This document shows, in pieces, positions 37,885 to 45,239 of a stretch of 52,221 nucleotides of DNA. A program made the translations under genes and the position numbers. The notes under the pieces were generated by a model. It had not been told where the DNA came from. It was given only the letters and a program-made list of their open reading frames with translations, and did no database searches. Numbering within the stretch: the stretch's first letter is position 1; each line of letters begins with the position of its first letter. The DNA is from a virus, in the IMG/VR virus record IMGVR_UViG_3300048041_000040, positions 1 through 52,221 of that record; one strand, 5' to 3'.

Positions 37885-38132
37885 ACTTCATCCGGCACAG
37901 TAAGCACGGTCGCCCCGAACCGTTCGGTAAATTCACGCTGTACCGCCTTGGGCGCCCGCTTCAGTTCGGCGGCGTTCTGGTCTTCCAACAGCGCGAAAAG
38001 CTCGTCGGCAAGCGCCTTGTGCCCTTGCGCTTCCAGCACACCGGACAGCCGCGCGACGAACGAACCGGCCCGTTCGTTATCGTTCGCGGCAAGTTTTACC
38101 TGCTCGCGGAGGACTTCGGTCCAGTGTTTCAT
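37881..38132 (-). CDS. Small helical protein
   Basis: 83 residues from the ATG at 38132 (MKHWTEVLREQVKLAAND), with a clear AGGAGA ribosome binding site 8 bases upstream. Almost entirely helical ('GSFVARLSGVLEAQGHKALADELFALLEDQN'). It overlaps the next gene by ATGA. Function unknown. The frame extends further upstream, but the good ribosome binding site decides this start. Confidence 0.65.
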   Translation of the reverse strand: MKHWTEVLREQVKLAANDNERAGSFVARLSGVLEAQGHKALADELFALLEDQNAAELKRAPKAVQREFTERFGATVLTVPDEV

Positions 38133-38179
38133 GGTTTGATCTCCTGCCCCCGAGGCCCGAGGCGCGGCGTTTGATAGGG

Positions 38180-38596
38180 TTATTCGCCGCGTGGTGGCGT
38201 CTCGAATTTTAGCGACAAAGGGAGTTCTATCGGGTCGGAAAGTACGTACCGCCCGGTTACGCCGCCAATCGTGAAAGGTAGTGTGCAACGCAGAAAGCGG
38301 CCGAATTCATCACAAATCGCCAGACGCGACCCGGCGAGGGGGCCGTCAACGCAATAGTGCAGCGAGTACGTCGGCTCGGAGATCGCGTTCGGTTTGACGT
38401 GGGAGGGAAACACTGGTGGCTGGTTCGGCTTGAAAACGAAGGGTTTCGGCGGGTTGATCGGTTTGGCCCATACCGGAACTTTCGCCGCGAGCTTTTTCGC
38501 GTCCATCGTTTTGAGCCGTTCGAACAAGGCGATCTCGTTTTCATCAAACGGTTCCTCGCGCATTGCGCACTCTTCGGCTTGCTTTGGTCGGGCCAT
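38180..38596 (-). CDS. Hypothetical protein, first gene of the second leftward cluster
   Basis: 138 residues from the ATG at 38596, with GGAG upstream. A charged helical N-terminus (NEIALFERLKTMDAKKLAAK) leads to a Pro-rich stretch and a beta C-terminal domain (YSLHYCVDGPLAGSRLAI, RCTLPFTIGGVTGRYVLS). It begins about 25 bases after the promoter that carries the palindrome. No known family. Like the other leftward cluster genes it is probably expressed early or held back by a repressor. Confidence 0.6.
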   Translation of the reverse strand: MARPKQAEECAMREEPFDENEIALFERLKTMDAKKLAAKVPVWAKPINPPKPFVFKPNQPPVFPSHVKPNAISEPTYSLHYCVDGPLAGSRLAICDEFGRFLRCTLPFTIGGVTGRYVLSDPIELPLSLKFETPPRGE

Positions 38597-38628
38597 TTTC
38601 GTTTCTCCGTTGCGTTGTTGATGTACAT

Positions 38629-38657
38629 ACTTTAGTGGAATAATTCCACCGTGTCAA
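38629..38657 (-). promoter_or_regulatory. Second leftward promoter with the same palindromic operator
   Basis: Read leftward: -35 TTGACA (38657-38652), 17-base spacer, -10 TAAAGT (38634-38629). The spacer contains the palindrome GTGGAATAATTCCAC at 38635-38649. Only a few bases differ from the element at 18606-18634. The perfect -35 makes it a strong promoter unless repressed. Confidence 0.78.
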
Positions 38658-38688
38658 GCGACATTTCGCGTGGTATGATTCCAACACT

Positions 38689-39957
38689 ATGCCCGATCCT
38701 ACCGAACTAGACATTGCCCGATTGATCGCAGCCGGCGAACTCCCCAGCCCGCAACGAGTGTTCAACATGTCGTTGTTCGCGATCCGGATCACCGGCACCG
38801 GCACGGCGTACCGCTCACGCGACAAACAGTTTACGTTCCGGCCGCCCGAGCATTACCTGAACGACGAGTTCCTGGCGCGCTGCAACGGCCTGCCAGTGAT
38901 CTACGAACACCCCGAAAAAGCCACGCTCGACAGCGAGGAATACGCCGACCGGAACGTCGGAACGATCCTGCTCCCGTACATCCAGGGCGACGAGGTTTGG
39001 GGCGTGGCCAAGATATTCGATGACAACGCAATCGAGGAAATGAGCGACCCGGATAAAAAAATGTCCACGTCGCCTACAGTTTGGTTTCGCAATTTGGAAG
39101 ATAACGTTATAATTGAACTTGACAACGGCTCACCGATACTGATAGAAGGTATCCCTAGTATCCTAGACCACGTGGCCGTTTGCCCGTACGGTGTGTGGGA
39201 TAAAGGCGGCGAACCGGCTGGTGTACTGAACAATTCACTTGGAGCGACGGACATGACCGAAGATGAAATGAAAGCAAAATGCGATGCGTTCGAAGCCAAG
39301 GCCAAGGCCGACGCTGCCGAGTTTGAAAAGAAAATTGCAGACATGCAAGCCAAAATGGACACGATGATGCCTCCTGTTGCGGCTGCAGCGGACGCCGAGG
39401 AAGCGGAAAAGAAGGCGAAAGCCGACGCCGAGGAAGCGGAAAAGAAGGCGAAAGCCGACGCCGAGGAAGCGGAAAAGAAGGCGAAAGCCGACGCCGACGT
39501 TCGCGCTCTCCGTCAGGAAGTCGCTACGATGCGCGCCGGACTGAACCTGACCGACGCGGATCGCGCCAAGATCGCCGACGCTCAAATGAAGGGCGATTCA
39601 CTGGCCCGCGCATTCGGCGACAGCGCCCCGGCCCCTACGCTGGGCGAATCCTGCCTCGCGTACCGTCGTCGCCTGGTCGGCAAGTTCAAAGAACATTCTC
39701 CCGCCTGGAAGTCGGTCGACATGGCCGCTATCAGCGACGCCGCGCTCGACGTGGTGGAACAACAAGTTTTCGCCGACGCGCAAACCGCGTCCCGCAACCC
39801 TGCGACCGTTACGGGTGGCCTGCGCGAGATCAAGCGCACCGGCCCGGGCGGCCATCAGATCAGCGAGTTCGTCGGCTCGATCAGCGAATATACCCGGATG
39901 CACAAACCGCCTGTTCGCCAGTTTGGCGCGATGCGCAAGGGCGTCGTCCAGAATTAA
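38689..39957 (+). CDS. Prohead protease/scaffold fusion (DUF2213-like)
   Basis: A 422-residue protein. Residues 1-190 match DUF2213-type head proteins: 'DKQFTFRPPEHYLNDEFLAR', 'LPVIYEHPEK', 'TSPTVWF' and 'DHVAVCPYGVWDKGG', a probable protease domain with a conserved His. Residues about 200-275 are a Lys/Glu/Ala coiled coil including three perfect AEEAEKKAKAD units, as expected for an internal scaffold. The C-terminus (RMHKPPVRQFGAMRKGVVQN) is basic. The fusion of protease and scaffold is usual in this group. A possible weak promoter lies in the 90 bases upstream. Confidence 0.75.
   Translation: MPDPTELDIARLIAAGELPSPQRVFNMSLFAIRITGTGTAYRSRDKQFTFRPPEHYLNDEFLARCNGLPVIYEHPEKATLDSEEYADRNVGTILLPYIQGDEVWGVAKIFDDNAIEEMSDPDKKMSTSPTVWFRNLEDNVIIELDNGSPILIEGIPSILDHVAVCPYGVWDKGGEPAGVLNNSLGATDMTEDEMKAKCDAFEAKAKADAAEFEKKIADMQAKMDTMMPPVAAAADAEEAEKKAKADAEEAEKKAKADAEEAEKKAKADADVRALRQEVATMRAGLNLTDADRAKIADAQMKGDSLARAFGDSAPAPTLGESCLAYRRRLVGKFKEHSPAWKSVDMAAISDAALDVVEQQVFADAQTASRNPATVTGGLREIKRTGPGGHQISEFVGSISEYTRMHKPPVRQFGAMRKGVVQN
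39391..39489. repeat. Three perfect 33-bp tandem repeats in the scaffold coiled coil
   Basis: Three identical 33-base units (starting GACGCCGAGGAAGCGG at 39391, 39424 and 39457) each encode DAEEAEKKAKA. An 11-residue unit equals three turns of a coiled coil, so copies can be added or lost without breaking the helix phase much. The perfect identity marks recent slippage. Confidence 0.95.
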
Positions 39958-39973
39958 ACCCACAGATCAACCC

Positions 39974-39994
39974 TAACGCCGCGAGGCGCTGGAG
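39974..39994 (+). promoter_or_regulatory. Hairpin leader before the decoration protein gene
   Basis: CGCC-GCGA-GGCG forms a four-pair stem closed by a GCGA (GNRA) tetraloop, followed by CTGGAG as ribosome binding site, 8 bases before the ATG at 40003. The same module precedes the genes at 40961 and 44856. Confidence 0.6.
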
Positions 39995-40002
39995 AACGCA
40001 AG

Positions 40003-40893
40003 ATGACCACACCTAATATCGCAATCAACCCGATGCAAACGACCAACGCGGCCGGCCTGTTTGGCGTTACCTCCGATGGCTTTACGCAGGGCGTTGCACA
40101 CGACGACCCGGCGGTACGGTTCCAACTCGCGGGCGGGTACCTCGCCACGACGGAAACCCTGCCGATGTGGGGCGGCGTGGCAATCAGCGAAACCTTGCCG
40201 CTCGTGACCGTCACGGGTAACGCCGGCAACTCGATTACCCGCGCCGCGAACAACGCCGGCATTACGGGTTTCTCGGTATTCAATCAGGCGCACAACGCGA
40301 TCAACACGCCGCAAAGCCCGGTCCCGCTCTTGTCGGGCAACATGACGGTGAACTTCTACCGCCTGGGCAGCCTGGCGCGTATCCCCCTCGCCGCTGATCC
40401 CTCGCTCGTCGCCTCGCTGGCGTCGGGCCTGATCAATCAGCAAGTGAGCTGGGATTTCAACAATCAACGTCTACAGCCCTACGATGCTTCGACCGCGACA
40501 TATTCGGTTACCTCGATAACGTCCAGCTACTCATCTACCACAGGCCTGTATACGATGGTCGTCGTAATGGCGGTTGCCTCGCTAGTCGGCGCCGTCGGCG
40601 ATACGATCAATATCAGCGGTGTGACCGGTACGGGCGCCGCGCTGGTCAACGGCAATCAAACCGTCACGGCCTACACCGACAACGAGCATTTCACTTTCCA
40701 GATCGCCGCCGCATCGGGCGCTATCGCCACGGGCGCCCTGACTGGGACGATCGTGTTGAACGCCGGCACTGGCGCGCTGGCTTGCAAAATCCTGCAACTT
40801 GGCAACGGCAATAGCCGCACCGTCAGCTACAACACGGTGACGCAGCAAGCGACCTGGGTCAACAACGGTTCGTGCATCTTGGTGCAGATTTAA
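40003..40893 (+). CDS. Capsid decoration or structural protein with inserted beta domain
   Basis: A 296-residue protein between scaffold and major capsid genes. The first 150 residues (FGVTSDGFTQGVAHDDPAVR, FQLAGGYLATTETLPMWGG) and the C-terminal 45 (ALACKILQLGNGNSRTVSYN, ATWVNNGSCILVQI) look like one domain interrupted by an inserted domain (about residues 165-255; 'GDTINISGVTGTG', 'NEHFTFQIAAASG'). That insert resembles those in baseplate J, the sheath and the 42594 product. Position and the strong leader suggest an abundant head protein. Confidence 0.65.
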   Translation: MTTPNIAINPMQTTNAAGLFGVTSDGFTQGVAHDDPAVRFQLAGGYLATTETLPMWGGVAISETLPLVTVTGNAGNSITRAANNAGITGFSVFNQAHNAINTPQSPVPLLSGNMTVNFYRLGSLARIPLAADPSLVASLASGLINQQVSWDFNNQRLQPYDASTATYSVTSITSSYSSTTGLYTMVVVMAVASLVGAVGDTINISGVTGTGAALVNGNQTVTAYTDNEHFTFQIAAASGAIATGALTGTIVLNAGTGALACKILQLGNGNSRTVSYNTVTQQATWVNNGSCILVQI

Positions 40894-40930
40894 CGCGTAT
40901 CGTCGTGAGACGCCCGCACTTGTCTTAACT

Positions 40931-40952
40931 TAACGCCGCGATGGCGCTGGAG
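40931..40952 (+). promoter_or_regulatory. Hairpin leader before the major capsid gene
   Basis: CGCC-GCGAT-GGCG with the ribosome binding site CTGGAG, 8 bases before the ATG at 40961. One extra T in the loop compared with the leaders at 39974 and 44829. Confidence 0.6.
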
Positions 40953-40960
40953 ATCGAAAA

Positions 40961-41983
40961 ATGGCCGCATTAACACCTAGCTTTGTGCGCGTATCGCCGT
41001 CCTACGTGATGCCGGAATGGATTTTGCAGTATCAACAGGCCTCTGGCGCGTTTGAATTGCTGGCCGGCGGCGACCCGATGGTGCGCTTGTCGGAAGGCGA
41101 TCAGTACGTATACGGCAAAACACTGTACCTGAAAACGAAAGTCGCAACGGGCCAAGCCGCGTTCAACATGCTGCCTTCGGTCTCAATGGAAGCTGCGCAG
41201 ATCAGCACGCCGACGTACCTTATGCGCGCCCGCGCCGAATACGACCACCACGATACGGCCGCCGCAGGAAACTGGGGCTTGCCGATTGATGAAGCGTTCC
41301 GCCTGGGCATGCGTCAAGGCATTTTCCAGGGCTTGCGCGACTTCGAGCTGTACGGTGTCAATCCGCAACTCGGAGAGGGCTTGACTAACTCGGCCGGCGC
41401 CACGAGCGTATCGCTCCCGCCCGACTCGAATGGCAATACCACACTGGTCACATATGACAACGGCCAGCTCGCAATTTACATGCTCGGCATCGTGCAACAG
41501 CTCAAGACGCGCACGAATCAATTCGGCATGGCCTCCCGCGTGGTCATTACCGCGCCTCAGCGCGTGCTGGGTACGATGGACTATCAAAACGTCGTGCAGC
41601 TCACGCAGTATCAACGCGAGGGCGCCGGTTCTTCGACCACGCTCAAGATGCTGCAAGACGTGGTCGAGCGCAACGGCGATACGATCGAATGGACGTATGA
41701 CGACACGCTGATCGGCAAGGGCGCCGGCGGCAACGATCTCGTTATCGTCACCGTGCCAGAGATTAAGAAGCCAATCGGCGGCCAGATCAACACGAACGAA
41801 TTTGCCGGCCTCGCGCCTGGCCTGAACGCCTGCAACGTGCAATTGTGCGACATGGCCGCGCCGCGTGAGATCCGCACGCCGTTGCCTGGCGGCGCGATCG
41901 ACATCGTTGCCGAGCTGCGCGCAACACCGGGCTGGACCTTGCGCCCGGAAGCGTTAACGCTGTTCAGTATCCAATACCAGTAA
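40961..41983 (+). CDS. Major capsid protein (DUF2184-like, HK97 fold)
   Basis: A 340-residue protein. It begins 'SYVMPEWILQYQQASGAFELL', the typical opening of DUF2184 capsids. Further signs are YLMRARAEYDHHDTAAAGNW (E-loop/A-domain region), 'EAFRLGMRQGIFQGLRDFELYG' and 'NVVQLTQYQREGAGSSTTLK' with the closing 'TPGWTLRPEALTLF'. It lacks a prohead propeptide. The hairpin leader and the strong GGAG fit very high expression. A hairpin at 42020-42039 follows the gene. Confidence 0.88.
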   Translation: MAALTPSFVRVSPSYVMPEWILQYQQASGAFELLAGGDPMVRLSEGDQYVYGKTLYLKTKVATGQAAFNMLPSVSMEAAQISTPTYLMRARAEYDHHDTAAAGNWGLPIDEAFRLGMRQGIFQGLRDFELYGVNPQLGEGLTNSAGATSVSLPPDSNGNTTLVTYDNGQLAIYMLGIVQQLKTRTNQFGMASRVVITAPQRVLGTMDYQNVVQLTQYQREGAGSSTTLKMLQDVVERNGDTIEWTYDDTLIGKGAGGNDLVIVTVPEIKKPIGGQINTNEFAGLAPGLNACNVQLCDMAAPREIRTPLPGGAIDIVAELRATPGWTLRPEALTLFSIQYQ

Positions 41984-42019
41984 CATCGACTCCCCTAGCG
42001 GTGGTGCAGGTATCTTGGG

Positions 42020-42039
42020 GGGCCGGCGCGAGTCGGCCC
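42020..42039 (+). terminator. Hairpin after the major capsid gene, possible terminator or attenuator
   Basis: GGGCCG (42020-42025) pairs with CGGCCC (42034-42039) around an 8-base loop; TCATCGTTTCT follows, a poor T-tract. It lies 37 bases after the capsid stop. Two nearby CTAGGGGAA copies are at 42049 and 42059. Efficient termination is unlikely; partial attenuation or RNA end protection is possible. Confidence 0.4.
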
Positions 42040-42068
42040 TCATCGTTTCTAGGGGAAACTAGGGGAAT

Positions 42069-42590
42069 ATGATGGCGAAATTGTACGTAATGAATTGCAA
42101 GACGCAGGACGAAGTATTCTCGTACCGCGTACCCGAGTCAGGGCAACTGATCAATCAAACGATCCCGCGCGGCGGCCAGATCCAAGCCTACCGGGACGAA
42201 ACGGAAACCGTACTGCGCATGATTGCCGGGCAGCACAAGGCGTACGGCATGGTTGAAGCATGCGACGTCGACCGGACCAAGCCGTTTATCAATCTGGCGT
42301 TTCAGCTCGACAAGCCGTTCACGCCGGACCAGATCATGTACGGCCTGCAGCACAATACTGACGTCTTGACCGACCGGGGCGAGGAACAGCGCACAGCCGC
42401 AGCCGTGGCAATCGGTGATATTCTCGACAAGGCAGCCACGACGAACGGCACCGTCCGATCGATGGAATTGCAGATCGAGGACCAGACGCGCAACGGCGAC
42501 CCGACGATCAACGAGCGTATCGTCGTGGATAAAAGTCCGAACCTGTTCGGGTCGGACCGCAAGGGCAAGAACAAGCGCAAAGGGGTTTAA
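42069..42590 (+). CDS. Head protein of unknown function
   Basis: A 173-residue protein after the major capsid. MMAKLYVMNCKTQDEVFSYR leads to 'YRDETETVLRMIAGQHKAYG' and 'NLAFQLDKPFTPDQIMYGLQ', a mostly beta/alpha layout. The C-terminal end is strongly basic (SDRKGKNKRKGV). Its place between capsid and completion genes suggests a role in capsid assembly or as a neck accessory. ATG at 42069 is followed at once by a second ATG; either may be used. Confidence 0.6.
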   Translation: MMAKLYVMNCKTQDEVFSYRVPESGQLINQTIPRGGQIQAYRDETETVLRMIAGQHKAYGMVEACDVDRTKPFINLAFQLDKPFTPDQIMYGLQHNTDVLTDRGEEQRTAAAVAIGDILDKAATTNGTVRSMELQIEDQTRNGDPTINERIVVDKSPNLFGSDRKGKNKRKGV

Positions 42591-42593
42591 GCC

Positions 42594-43268
42594 GTGCCAA
42601 CACTAACCGGGTTTATCGCGTGGATTCGTGCCGTTATGGGGGTACCCGCCTCATACCTGCCGGATCCCGCGCCGGCCATCACGACGGCGTACAATGTCGC
42701 CGTATCGCTGGCGAACCGGCAAGTGTCGTGCATCGACCCGAGCATCTACACGCTCATGGTGTACAACCTGGGCGGCGATAATCTGGTCAATTACGCGCCG
42801 GATATCTACGCAGCGATCACCGGCATCACATGGACGACGGGTACCGCGACGGCCACAACGGCGGCAGCGCATGGGTTCAGTACGGGCGACGTTGTGCTCA
42901 TCTACGGGAACGCGCCGCTGGGATACAACAGTCAACCAGGCCCGGCTCAAACCTCGCTCGGCACGCCGATCGTTGTCACGGGCGCGTCAACGTTTACCTA
43001 CGCCGTGTCGGCGAACCCTGGCACGTTCTCGCAGGGCGGCACGGCGTCGGAAACGTTTTTTGCTACGTTGCGCAAGCAGTACAACATCGGCGGGTTCGTG
43101 GCCGGCGTGATCAGCGCCAGCAACGACGAGTCGACCGGTGAATCGATCCTGAATCCCGAGTTTATGAAGACACTGACGCTGGGGAACCTGCAGAATCTTA
43201 AAACGCCATGGGGCCGGCAATACCTCGCGTTCGCGCAGGATTTTGGTTCCGTGTGGGGCATATCGTGA
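42594..43268 (+). CDS. Head-completion-type protein with inserted beta domain
   Basis: A 224-residue protein with GTG start. The flanks look like one small domain ('FIAWIRAVMGVPASYLP', IDPSIYTLMVYNLGGDNLVN; C-terminal 'FFATLRKQYNIGGFVAGV', 'WGRQYLAFAQDFGSVWG'). Residues about 78-158 form an inserted beta domain (AAHGFSTGDVVLIYGNAPLG, 'GASTFTYAVSANPGTF') of the same type as in the sheath and baseplate J. In related phages this slot encodes a head completion or adaptor protein. Its stop overlaps the next GTG. Confidence 0.6.
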   Translation: MPTLTGFIAWIRAVMGVPASYLPDPAPAITTAYNVAVSLANRQVSCIDPSIYTLMVYNLGGDNLVNYAPDIYAAITGITWTTGTATATTAAAHGFSTGDVVLIYGNAPLGYNSQPGPAQTSLGTPIVVTGASTFTYAVSANPGTFSQGGTASETFFATLRKQYNIGGFVAGVISASNDESTGESILNPEFMKTLTLGNLQNLKTPWGRQYLAFAQDFGSVWGIS

Positions 43269-43456
43269 ACGAGCGCAAGGTCATCAACGGCCATGTGGCC
43301 GTGGTCGCAATATGCCGGGCGCTCGACGTAGACCCTTCGGCCGTCAGCGAAATCGTCATAACGGTAAAGCGGAATATGGTGGAAGCCGAGATACGGCGGT
43401 TCGTGTTTACCGACGAAGCCGAGAAACTGGCGGCGGCGCTAAAGGTGAAATCTTGA
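43265..43456 (+). CDS. Small protein of the head-tail joining region
   Basis: 63 residues, GTG start overlapping the previous stop (GTGA). Compact and likely alpha/beta: RKVINGHVAVVAICRALDVD, 'SEIVITVKRNMVEAEIRRFV', ending LAAALKVKS. An upstream in-frame extension lies wholly within the preceding gene. No family recognised. It sits in a run of joining proteins and may be a connector or assembly factor. Confidence 0.55.
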   Translation: MNERKVINGHVAVVAICRALDVDPSAVSEIVITVKRNMVEAEIRRFVFTDEAEKLAAALKVKS

Positions 43457-43911
43457 TATTGCACCTCGGCGTAGTCGAAATCCCGTATGCCGCCGAGGGC
43501 GGCACGAGCACGGGCGATGTGGCGGAAATCCTCGAAGAACGGTACTCGGTCATGGGCAACTTTGCCGACTTGCACCACGACGAAATTCAGGAACTGGTCG
43601 AAATTGCGTTTTCCGAGGCAATCGAGAACGTCCTAGCGGGCCAGCCCGCGCAGATCGCCAAGCCCATGAACCAGGCCGCCGACGACATCAAAAACTTGTT
43701 CACGACATATCTTAACGACGAGGAAATCGCCGGGACCGGGCAAGAGGGCGTACCGACGCAGGCGGCAAAGGACGGCGTGCGCTCCTCCCTGAAAAACAAG
43801 AAAGAGATCAAAAAGATCAAAGATTACAAGAGCCGGGTACGCGGCGTGCGTCGTCCGTCGTTCATCGACACGGGCCTGTACCGTAACGCGTTCATTGCTT
43901 GGGCCGACTGA
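43453..43911 (+). CDS. Head-tail joining protein
   Basis: 152 residues from a TTG start overlapping the previous stop (TTGA), with AAAGGTG upstream. It is helical ('HHDEIQELVEIAFSEAIENV', 'KPMNQAADDIKNLFTTYL') with a basic end (KKEIKKIKDYKSRVRGVRR, then FIDTGLYRNAF), the latter typical of HK97 gp10/neck-type proteins. It lies just before the tail terminator region. The TTG start is rare, which suggests moderate translation. Confidence 0.55.
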   Translation: MILHLGVVEIPYAAEGGTSTGDVAEILEERYSVMGNFADLHHDEIQELVEIAFSEAIENVLAGQPAQIAKPMNQAADDIKNLFTTYLNDEEIAGTGQEGVPTQAAKDGVRSSLKNKKEIKKIKDYKSRVRGVRRPSFIDTGLYRNAFIAWAD

Positions 43912-44822
43912 TGAACCCGCTCAACGCCGCGCAGATCGCCGGCACCGAAACGATTTCCCAAAACCAGACGGTCGAGTTCTTGGAATACTCGCGCCAGGTG
44001 CTACCGTTGGACGGCTACATTTTCTGGCTGAAGACCGGCCGGTCGCTGGTCGCTTCGGGTTCGTTACATGTGGCCAAGACGCTTGAACAACGGGAAGACG
44101 AAACGCTCGGCATCAGCCGCGTTGTATTTACCGCCGAACAGCAGATTCAGGATTTTGACGCGCTGCAACCCGGCACGATGTATATCGGCTCAATCGGCGA
44201 AATCCGGTTCGCGTTTTCCAGCAGCAAGAATTTCTACCAGCAGGCCGGACAGTATCACTACATGGGTGAGGCGGTCTACCCAGCAATGGCCACGCAGATT
44301 GTGGACGACCCGACGACGCTCGATCTGTCCGACGTCATCGTGTCGAACAGCCTACCCCTGTGGTTATCCTTGTCGAGCGCGACCGTGTTCGGCCAAACCG
44401 CCCCGACCTTTCCGATATACCCGTCGTTCCTCATACCACAAGACGCCGTTCCGCCGTACGTCGGAGTGCATATCGGAGACACGGATACCGAGGCGATCCA
44501 GTCGGCGCCGTCATTTGACTATGAGGATTCGCACTTCCAACTCTGTAAAGACCGGGTGAAGATCACGCTTTACGGCTTGCGAAACGATGCGGTGCTTGAT
44601 TTTCAGGATTTTGTATTCCAGTATACGTTAGATACTGGTAATATGGGAATTATGAATATGCCCGTAGTCCGCGATGAAAAACGGACGCAGCGCGAAATGG
44701 GCATTATCGCGCAAAAGAAGAGTTTCGTATTTGATGTGAATTATTATCAATCTCGGGTTCGGGAAATCGGGCGCCAGTTGATATTAGAATCGATCCAGAC
44801 GTATCTGCCGAACACTTTGTAG
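43911..44822 (+). CDS. Tail completion or neck structural protein
   Basis: 303 residues from the ATG at 43911 (TGATG junction). Largely beta: 'YIFWLKTGRSLVASGSLHVA', 'TMYIGSIGEIRFAFSSSK', and a C-terminal 'NMGIMNMPVVRDEKRTQREM' with 'SFVFDVNYYQSRV'. In this type of phage the gene before the sheath encodes a neck or tail terminator protein. No specific motif is known to me. The DNA near 44620-44760 is AT-richer than average. Confidence 0.55.
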   Translation: MNPLNAAQIAGTETISQNQTVEFLEYSRQVLPLDGYIFWLKTGRSLVASGSLHVAKTLEQREDETLGISRVVFTAEQQIQDFDALQPGTMYIGSIGEIRFAFSSSKNFYQQAGQYHYMGEAVYPAMATQIVDDPTTLDLSDVIVSNSLPLWLSLSSATVFGQTAPTFPIYPSFLIPQDAVPPYVGVHIGDTDTEAIQSAPSFDYEDSHFQLCKDRVKITLYGLRNDAVLDFQDFVFQYTLDTGNMGIMNMPVVRDEKRTQREMGIIAQKKSFVFDVNYYQSRVREIGRQLILESIQTYLPNTL

Positions 44823-44828
44823 AACCCT

Positions 44829-44849
44829 TAACGCCGCGAGGCGCTGGAG
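44829..44849 (+). promoter_or_regulatory. Hairpin leader before the small virion gene at 44856
   Basis: CGCC-GCGA-GGCG then CTGGAG, six bases before the ATG at 44856. Identical in the stem and loop to the leader at 39974. Confidence 0.6.
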
Positions 44850-44855
44850 TTAAAA

Positions 44856-45230
44856 ATGCCGCAAAACCCACTCGCTGCAACGATCGCGACGAATCCGTCG
44901 AATCAACAAGCCCCCGCAAAACTCAATTCCGTTGGCGAGCTGCTGGTCAACAGCCTGCCCGCGCTTACCGCGCTGGACATCACGGCCGCCACCGTCGTCA
45001 AGGCATCGCCGGGCCGCGTAGGAACGTGCTCGGTGATAGTAGGCGGCACGGGCGTCGGCAGCATCAACGACTGTTTGACCACGGCGCAAGTCAACGTAAC
45101 GAATCAGATCGCGGTCATCCCGGTTTTGACTACCGCTCAAATCGGCGTGTTCAAGATCGACATGAATGGCTTGACGGGCATCGTGGTCGCGCCCGGCACC
45201 GGCCAAACCGTTGCAATCAGCTACGAATAA
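44856..45230 (+). CDS. Small virion protein, paralogue of the 34213 gene product
   Basis: A 124-residue beta protein: AATVVKASPGRVGTCSVIVG, 'AQVNVTNQIAVIPVLTTAQI', 'GLTGIVVAPGTGQTVAISYE'. It has the same strand order as the 109-residue protein encoded at 34213, in particular the opening 'K..PG.....V' and closing 'G..V..GTG' pair. The strong hairpin leader implies high expression, so it may be a decoration protein. It lies just before the sheath gene. Confidence 0.65.
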   Translation: MPQNPLAATIATNPSNQQAPAKLNSVGELLVNSLPALTALDITAATVVKASPGRVGTCSVIVGGTGVGSINDCLTTAQVNVTNQIAVIPVLTTAQIGVFKIDMNGLTGIVVAPGTGQTVAISYE

Positions 45231-45239
45231 GGCGGCGAC

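Noticed and set aside
41183-41842. 219-codon open frame opposite the capsid gene
   Set aside because: Mirror of the major capsid codons; no start signal and no recognisable domain.
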